A stretch of DNA of 8,684 bases from NCBI GenBank assembly GCA_945957245.1, contig CAMFLD010000094.1:1-8684 (forward strand). Direction: 5' to 3'. Below the pieces are notes generated by a model. The model was not told the DNA's origin. It did no database searches and worked only from the letters and a program-made list of their open reading frames with translations. Positions 5,115 through 8,684 of this stretch are shown here, one piece after another; position 1 is the first letter of the stretch; each line of letters begins with the position of its first letter. The position numbers and the translations under genes were made by a program. Source of the DNA: an uncultured Flavobacterium sp. GTDB taxonomy: Bacteria > Bacteroidota > Bacteroidia > Flavobacteriales > Flavobacteriaceae.

Positions 5115-6383
5115 TTACTCTTTTAAAAGTTGGATTCCAATAGCACACTGCAAACATTTACTTTTATTACAATACTCATTTTTCAACTGTAATAGGGATT
5201 GCGTTTCAAATGCATTTCCCGACTTTAATTTACACACTGCAAATTTCTCAATAATTGCATTTTTCTCCGGTGCCACATCCTTAATCAGATTCAGCAGTGA
5301 TTCCGAGATGTCCTTTCCCTGGCTTTTGGCAAAAGCAAACTTGATTGGGATAATGGTATTGATTACCAAAAGATCGAAAAACGGTTTTGAAATCTGTTTC
5401 AACTTCTTTGGACTTTCTTTGTCAAACTGATAATGGGTTTGCCAATAGCCGGAAATAATAACACTGAAAATCCTAAAAAGGGTTTCGATATTATCAATTT
5501 CAATTACTTTTGAAAACAAATTTTCCTCTTTATGATAAAGCATGGCCAATTGAGCCAGACGTATAGTAGGGAAATTATCCGGTCTATGCCTGAAAAACTC
5601 AACCTCTCCTAACCCCATCTCTTTTAATCCATGCTTTACCGAGAGGTAAGTAAATCTCTTTTTAAGTTCTTTTGTATAATTATCCTGGGCTTCCTCAGGA
5701 ATTAAACTTATCATACCAAAAAACAGGCTTTCCAGATTCATTACTTCTGACCGTTCTTTTCTGATTACAGTAAAAGGAATGAACTGGGCTGTTTTAAAAA
5801 AGATTTCACCATTGGTATTCAGTCCAAAGTTTTTCGCCAGCATACAGAACAACACCGCCTCCCAATCACTTTTTGTTTCTGTTAAAAGTTTTTCTACCGG
5901 AATTGATTTCCGCTCCAAACGTTCAAAAAACAAGCGTTCTAACCAATTTGTAATGATAAAGCCGTCAACTGCATGAATTTGATTTTCACAATTGATCCAG
6001 GTTTTAGGTCTTGATAATGAAATGTAATTACCTAAAAGCTCGTCCGGGATATATTTTCTGATTTCCAACACAGGAATTTCGCTATTATCTTTTCTGAATA
6101 CCGGCATGTTGTGTTCCCAAACCACATGCAGAATTACATTATCATAATTTTCATCTTTCTCATGTCCGTGTAAATACCAATCAGATGATTTAACGTGCAT
6201 TTCCACATTCCCTCCCCAGATTTGATTGTCGATAATAATCTTCGCACTAAAAAAATCAGGCCCCGATTGTTCGAGATAGCTTCCGAAATTAAGAATTGTC
6301 AGTCGTTCTCCATTAATCGTTGTTAGGTTTGAAAAGTCAAACTTCTTATATTGCCAGACATAATGAAGAAACTCCTCTTTCAC
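5115..6383 (-). CDS. DUF2851 family protein, function unknown
   Basis: 422-aa soluble protein with no signal peptide or membrane segment. It shows the N-terminal block I associate with DUF2851: EEFLHYVWQYKKFD, then GPDFFSAKIIIDNQIWGGNVEMHVKS (41-66), SSDWYLHGHEKDENYDNVILHVVWEHN (66-92). The C-terminal part is mostly helical and ends with C405-x4-C410-x2-C413 followed by AIG. The PD (42-43) on one strand, followed by E61, H63 and K65 on the next, recalls a PD-(D/E)xK nuclease core. The terminal cysteines (perhaps with C132) could hold a metal or Fe-S cluster. Both readings are inference. The start is GTG at 6383; no upstream in-frame ATG fits. It heads the minus-strand block DUF2851-PspC-HhH and has a -7 box 17 nt upstream. 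Confidence 0.82.
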   Translation of the reverse strand: MKEEFLHYVWQYKKFDFSNLTTINGERLTILNFGSYLEQSGPDFFSAKIIIDNQIWGGNVEMHVKSSDWYLHGHEKDENYDNVILHVVWEHNMPVFRKDNSEIPVLEIRKYIPDELLGNYISLSRPKTWINCENQIHAVDGFIITNWLERLFFERLERKSIPVEKLLTETKSDWEAVLFCMLAKNFGLNTNGEIFFKTAQFIPFTVIRKERSEVMNLESLFFGMISLIPEEAQDNYTKELKKRFTYLSVKHGLKEMGLGEVEFFRHRPDNFPTIRLAQLAMLYHKEENLFSKVIEIDNIETLFRIFSVIISGYWQTHYQFDKESPKKLKQISKPFFDLLVINTIIPIKFAFAKSQGKDISESLLNLIKDVAPEKNAIIEKFAVCKLKSGNAFETQSLLQLKNEYCNKSKCLQCAIGIQLLKE

Positions 6384-6399
6384 TGTATTGAATTTTTAA

Positions 6400-6407
6400 C
6401 AAAAGTA
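6400..6407 (-). promoter_or_regulatory. Candidate -7 box for the DUF2851 operon
   Basis: On the minus strand TACTTTTG (6407-6400) is an exact TAnnTTTG match. It would start transcription about 10-14 nt before the GTG at 6383. The -33 region has no TTG at the usual distance. It lies in the 55-nt divergent gap shared with the PNGase-like gene, on whose strand no exact TAnnTTTG is visible. Confidence 0.5.
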
Positions 6408-6438
6408 AGAAATTTACTTTATTAAAATCATTTTTGTA

Positions 6439-8088
6439 ATGAAAAAATTACTTTTTATAGCTTTTCTAATCCTTTCGGCTAATTCATTTTCACAGCACTA
6501 TAAGATTATATATTTGAAGAGTTCCAATGGAAAACTAATGGAAGGCCAGGATCCTATTTGGGTTTTCACCAATGCAAATAGCACTTTACTTACCACGGAA
6601 AACATAAAAAACAATAAAGCTGATTTTCCTTATGAAGAAACCATAATTAACAGAAGGAATAATTCATTTTATCAAACGGCAATCTTAAATACTGATAACG
6701 TCATTGCAACTGAAGATACTGTTTCTTTAGCAAAGCAAACCTTCGAATATTTGAATGAAACCAAGAAAATCTTGGGATATACTTGTAAAAAAGCAAAAAC
6801 TATAGTTAATTCAAATACTATTGAATTTTGGTACACTGAAGACTTAAAAGTGAAAGCGGCACCAACAATTTTAGGGCAAAATTTGGGTTTGGTTCTTGAA
6901 ATGGTCCGCAATGGTAATTTTACTATAACAGCTACAAAGGTCGAAAAGACTAAAAATTTTCCAAAGCTCTTAGGCACTAACCAGTCTTACGATTTACTTA
7001 CCTACAAAGACCTCCTTTGGAAAAGTCGTTTTACCACCATCTCCGTTTTTGATAATCAAATCATTAATTTTTCCGGAGAATCAAAGTCAAATGATACTAT
7101 TCTTCGATTCGCCAATGGAACAATTGCTGTGAGAAAAATCAAAATTCCTGAAATTAAGACCGGAAGTCAGGTATTCGTGGATGTCACTGAGCAATCTAAT
7201 GGCGATGCTTATGATCGGACCGGTTCCTTATTCATAATTCCGACTGATAAGGCTAAGTCTTTTTTAGATGGGCTTAAAAATGGTGTCAATACCCTCCCTA
7301 TTTATACGAATGGAAATGGAAAGCAGTATCAGGGTGTTGTTTCGACTCCGGATTATAATCCTGTAGTAGAGTTAATGCGTTTTTATACTCCTTTTGGCGT
7401 TAAGCAATACAATACACTTCAAATGAAAGATAAAATCTGGGCAGAAAATGTACTTTACCGTCAGGATGTATCGGAACTGAGAAGCTTACTGAGTAATCAG
7501 GAAGTCTGGATTGGGATTAATATCGGTAATTATGATAAAGGTGGTCATAAAGTTTCGGCTAACATTACCATTCATGATGAAGAGGAAAGTAAAGTAAATC
7601 CACTTAAAACAATTCCTTTGTTCTGTACCAATAATATTATGGAAATGGCGGGACAGGAATATGGAACGATGTTTAACAATGACAAAGGACTGGAAGTTAA
7701 TTTCACATTAGATAAACCAATGAAGAATTGCCGACTGCGTTATATTACTACCGGTCATGGGGGATGGGAAAATGGAGATGAATTTGTTCCAAAGAAAAAC
7801 ACAATTTTCCTTGACAGCAAAGAAGTCTTTGGTTTTACTCCCTGGCGACAGGATTGTGGTTCGTATCGTTTGTCTAATCCTGCTTCGGGGAATTTCCCTA
7901 ATGGATTATCGTCTTCTGATTATAGTCGTGCCAATTGGTGTCCGGGAACAGTAACCAATCCTGTTTATATCGATTTAGGAAATCTGGAAGCCGCAACACA
8001 TTCAATACAAATTAAAATCCCACAAGGCTTACCCGAAGGAACCAGCTTTAGTTCCTGGAATGTTTCGGGTGTTTTGATTGGGGAGTAA
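6439..8088 (+). CDS. Secreted PNGase F-family peptide-N-glycosidase with N-terminal GLPGLI-like domain
   Basis: 549-aa protein that should cleave the bond between Asn and the first GlcNAc of N-glycans, releasing whole glycans and leaving Asp. It has a type I signal peptide (about 1-18, cleavage near SFS/Q). An N-terminal domain (about 20-170) includes GYTCKKAK (113-120), EFWYTEDL (129-136) and GQNLGLVLEM (146-155). Two PNGase F-like beta domains follow (about 230-380 and 395-549). DAYDR (256-260) aligns by eye with DEWDR of PNGase F, placing D259 at catalytic D60. GDEFVPKKNTI (446-456) aligns with AEWCFRTHTI, placing E448 at catalytic E206. NWCPGT (499-504) matches WCPGM. The position of E118 is not conserved. 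The length and extra N-terminal domain resemble PNGase F-II of Elizabethkingia, as I recall it, more than classic PNGase F. There is no C-terminal type IX secretion domain, so a periplasmic location is likely. Confidence 0.85.
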   Translation: MKKLLFIAFLILSANSFSQHYKIIYLKSSNGKLMEGQDPIWVFTNANSTLLTTENIKNNKADFPYEETIINRRNNSFYQTAILNTDNVIATEDTVSLAKQTFEYLNETKKILGYTCKKAKTIVNSNTIEFWYTEDLKVKAAPTILGQNLGLVLEMVRNGNFTITATKVEKTKNFPKLLGTNQSYDLLTYKDLLWKSRFTTISVFDNQIINFSGESKSNDTILRFANGTIAVRKIKIPEIKTGSQVFVDVTEQSNGDAYDRTGSLFIIPTDKAKSFLDGLKNGVNTLPIYTNGNGKQYQGVVSTPDYNPVVELMRFYTPFGVKQYNTLQMKDKIWAENVLYRQDVSELRSLLSNQEVWIGINIGNYDKGGHKVSANITIHDEEESKVNPLKTIPLFCTNNIMEMAGQEYGTMFNNDKGLEVNFTLDKPMKNCRLRYITTGHGGWENGDEFVPKKNTIFLDSKEVFGFTPWRQDCGSYRLSNPASGNFPNGLSSSDYSRANWCPGTVTNPVYIDLGNLEAATHSIQIKIPQGLPEGTSFSSWNVSGVLIGE

Positions 8089-8090
8089 AA

Positions 8091-8160
8091 GAAAAAAGAA
8101 GCAAGAGACAAGAAAAAAGATAATTAAAATATCTCAAAATCTTGCTTCTTGCTTCTTGCA
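8091..8160. repeat. 7-nt periodic inverted repeat, probable bidirectional terminator
   Basis: Lies 2 nt after the PNGase-like stop, between convergent genes. The right arm is a tandem TCTTGCT (8140-8146, 8147-8153) plus TCTTGCA (8154-8160). The left arm is a degenerate purine copy, AGAAGCA-AGAGACA-AGAAAAA (8097-8117). AGAAGCAAGA (8097-8106) pairs perfectly with TCTTGCTTCT (8147-8156), and AGATA (8118-8122) with TATCT (8130-8134) around an AT loop. The minus-strand reading ends in T-rich sequence, suiting termination of the CBS gene. Plus-strand termination is less clear because no T run follows. Related CAAGAAG-type intergenic repeats are common in Flavobacterium as I recall. Confidence 0.6.
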
Positions 8161-8177
8161 GCAAAACGATCTTTGCT

Positions 8178-8684
8178 CTATTTTATTGAACTGATAATAT
8201 CGTGTTTGGTAATAATGTGATGTTTTCCTCCTCCTAAATCAACCAGCACTGCCTGATTTTCTTTATTGATTAATTTAGAAATTTCCTCAATAGTTGTATT
8301 GGCCTGAACTATCGGATAAGGTTTACCCATAATTTCACGGATTGGTTTTTCGGCGATATTTTTGTCTTCAATATAGCTTCTGAACAAATCGGTCTCATCT
8401 AAGCTACCTACAAAGCCTGTGGTATCTATTACCGGAATTTGTGAAATATTGTATTTTTTCAAACGTTCGATGGCGTGCGACACCAATTCTTCGGTACGTA
8501 CGACAACCAAAGGTTTGTCTTTATGGTCTTTGATTACATCTTCGGCTTTGGTCACTTCCTCGTCAAGAAAGCCTCTTTCACGCATCCAGTCGTCATTGAA
8601 CATTTTACCAACATAGCGGCTTCCTGAATCGTGGAATAAAACTACAACCACATCGTCTTTTTTGAAATGTTCTTTTAACTGAAG
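8178..8684 (-). CDS. Cystathionine beta-synthase-type PLP enzyme, C-terminal part with CBS pair (partial)
   Basis: The reading frame stays open to the right edge, so the N-terminus is missing. About 168 residues are visible, starting LQLKEHFKKDDVVVV. The GTG at 8651 is internal, not the start. The first part, VVVLFHDSGSRYVGKMFNDDWMRERGFLD, is the end of a PLP-dependent beta-family catalytic domain and resembles the corresponding stretch of eukaryotic-type cystathionine beta-synthase. Two CBS motifs follow: one with VVVRTEELVSHAIERLKKYNISQIPVID and VGSLDETDLFRSY, the second with IREIMGKPYPIVQANTTIEEI and HHIITKHDIISSIK. CBS pairs usually bind adenosyl ligands such as S-adenosylmethionine or AMP and regulate the enzyme. 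The likely role is condensation of serine and homocysteine, or cysteine synthesis; the catalytic lysine lies outside the window, so this cannot be settled. Confidence 0.85.
   Translation of the reverse strand, partial: LQLKEHFKKDDVVVVLFHDSGSRYVGKMFNDDWMRERGFLDEEVTKAEDVIKDHKDKPLVVVRTEELVSHAIERLKKYNISQIPVIDTTGFVGSLDETDLFRSYIEDKNIAEKPIREIMGKPYPIVQANTTIEEISKLINKENQAVLVDLGGGKHHIITKHDIISSIK

Noticed and set aside
6384..6438. Promoter for the PNGase-like gene on the plus strand
   Set aside because: Only imperfect boxes are visible (a TTG at 6388 and TACTTTAT at 6415, with 24-nt spacing), too weak to list as a feature.
6672..6977. Open frame of about 100 codons on the minus strand inside the PNGase-like gene
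   Set aside because: It lies wholly antisense to a gene with clear signal peptide and catalytic motifs, its product has no recognisable domain, and no promoter or start context supports it.
8619..8651. GTG at 8651 as the start of a small CBS-domain protein
   Set aside because: The frame stays open upstream to the window edge with residues LQLKEHFKKDD that continue the PLP-domain similarity, so the gene is simply cut by the edge.

Overview
The window looks like chromosomal DNA from a Flavobacterium-type member of the Bacteroidetes. It is AT-rich. Most promoters that can be picked out have the Bacteroidetes form (TTG about 19-21 nt upstream of TAnnTTTG). Shine-Dalgarno sequences are nearly absent, except for one very strong one in front of rpsU. 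The gene content (DUF2851, GLPGLI-type domain, small PspC protein, PNGase F-like enzyme) is also typical of Flavobacteriaceae. No CRISPR array, insertion sequence or prophage is visible, and no gene-free stretch exceeds 300 bases.

Layout. (1) 1-1710, minus strand: a translation/recombination block read right to left. It runs from the rpsU promoter and its strong SD through rpsU (bS21), xerC and hpf to a tRNA-Thr cut by the left edge. Intrinsic terminators follow rpsU and hpf. In both cases a good TAnnTTTG promoter box for the next gene lies inside or against the terminator hairpin. (2) 1748-1819: a structured, GC-richer palindromic repeat. (3) 1821-2684, minus: a hypothetical lipoprotein. (4) 2791-6383, minus: DUF2851 protein, small PspC-like membrane protein, membrane-anchored triple helix-hairpin-helix protein, and an acyl-CoA dehydrogenase that probably also has its own promoter; a terminator at 2738-2769 closes the block. 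(5) 6439-8088, plus: a secreted PNGase F-family glycoamidase with a large N-terminal domain that resembles the GLPGLI family. (6) 8091-8160: a 7-nt-periodic inverted repeat between convergent genes. (7) 8178 to the right edge, minus: the C-terminal part of a cystathionine beta-synthase-type enzyme with two CBS domains.

How the parts may work together. rpsU and hpf both act on the 30S subunit. In Bacteroidetes bS21 helps hide the anti-SD of 16S rRNA, so a near-perfect SD on rpsU itself fits autoregulation by bS21-deficient ribosomes. The DUF2851-PspC-HhH cluster is tightly packed and suggests a shared, unknown function at the membrane or on DNA. The PNGase would remove N-glycans from glycoproteins in the periplasm or outside the cell. 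The most notable points are the GLPGLI/PNGase domain combination, the rpsU SD, the promoter-inside-terminator arrangement seen twice, and a possible nuclease-like motif plus cysteine cluster in the DUF2851 protein.
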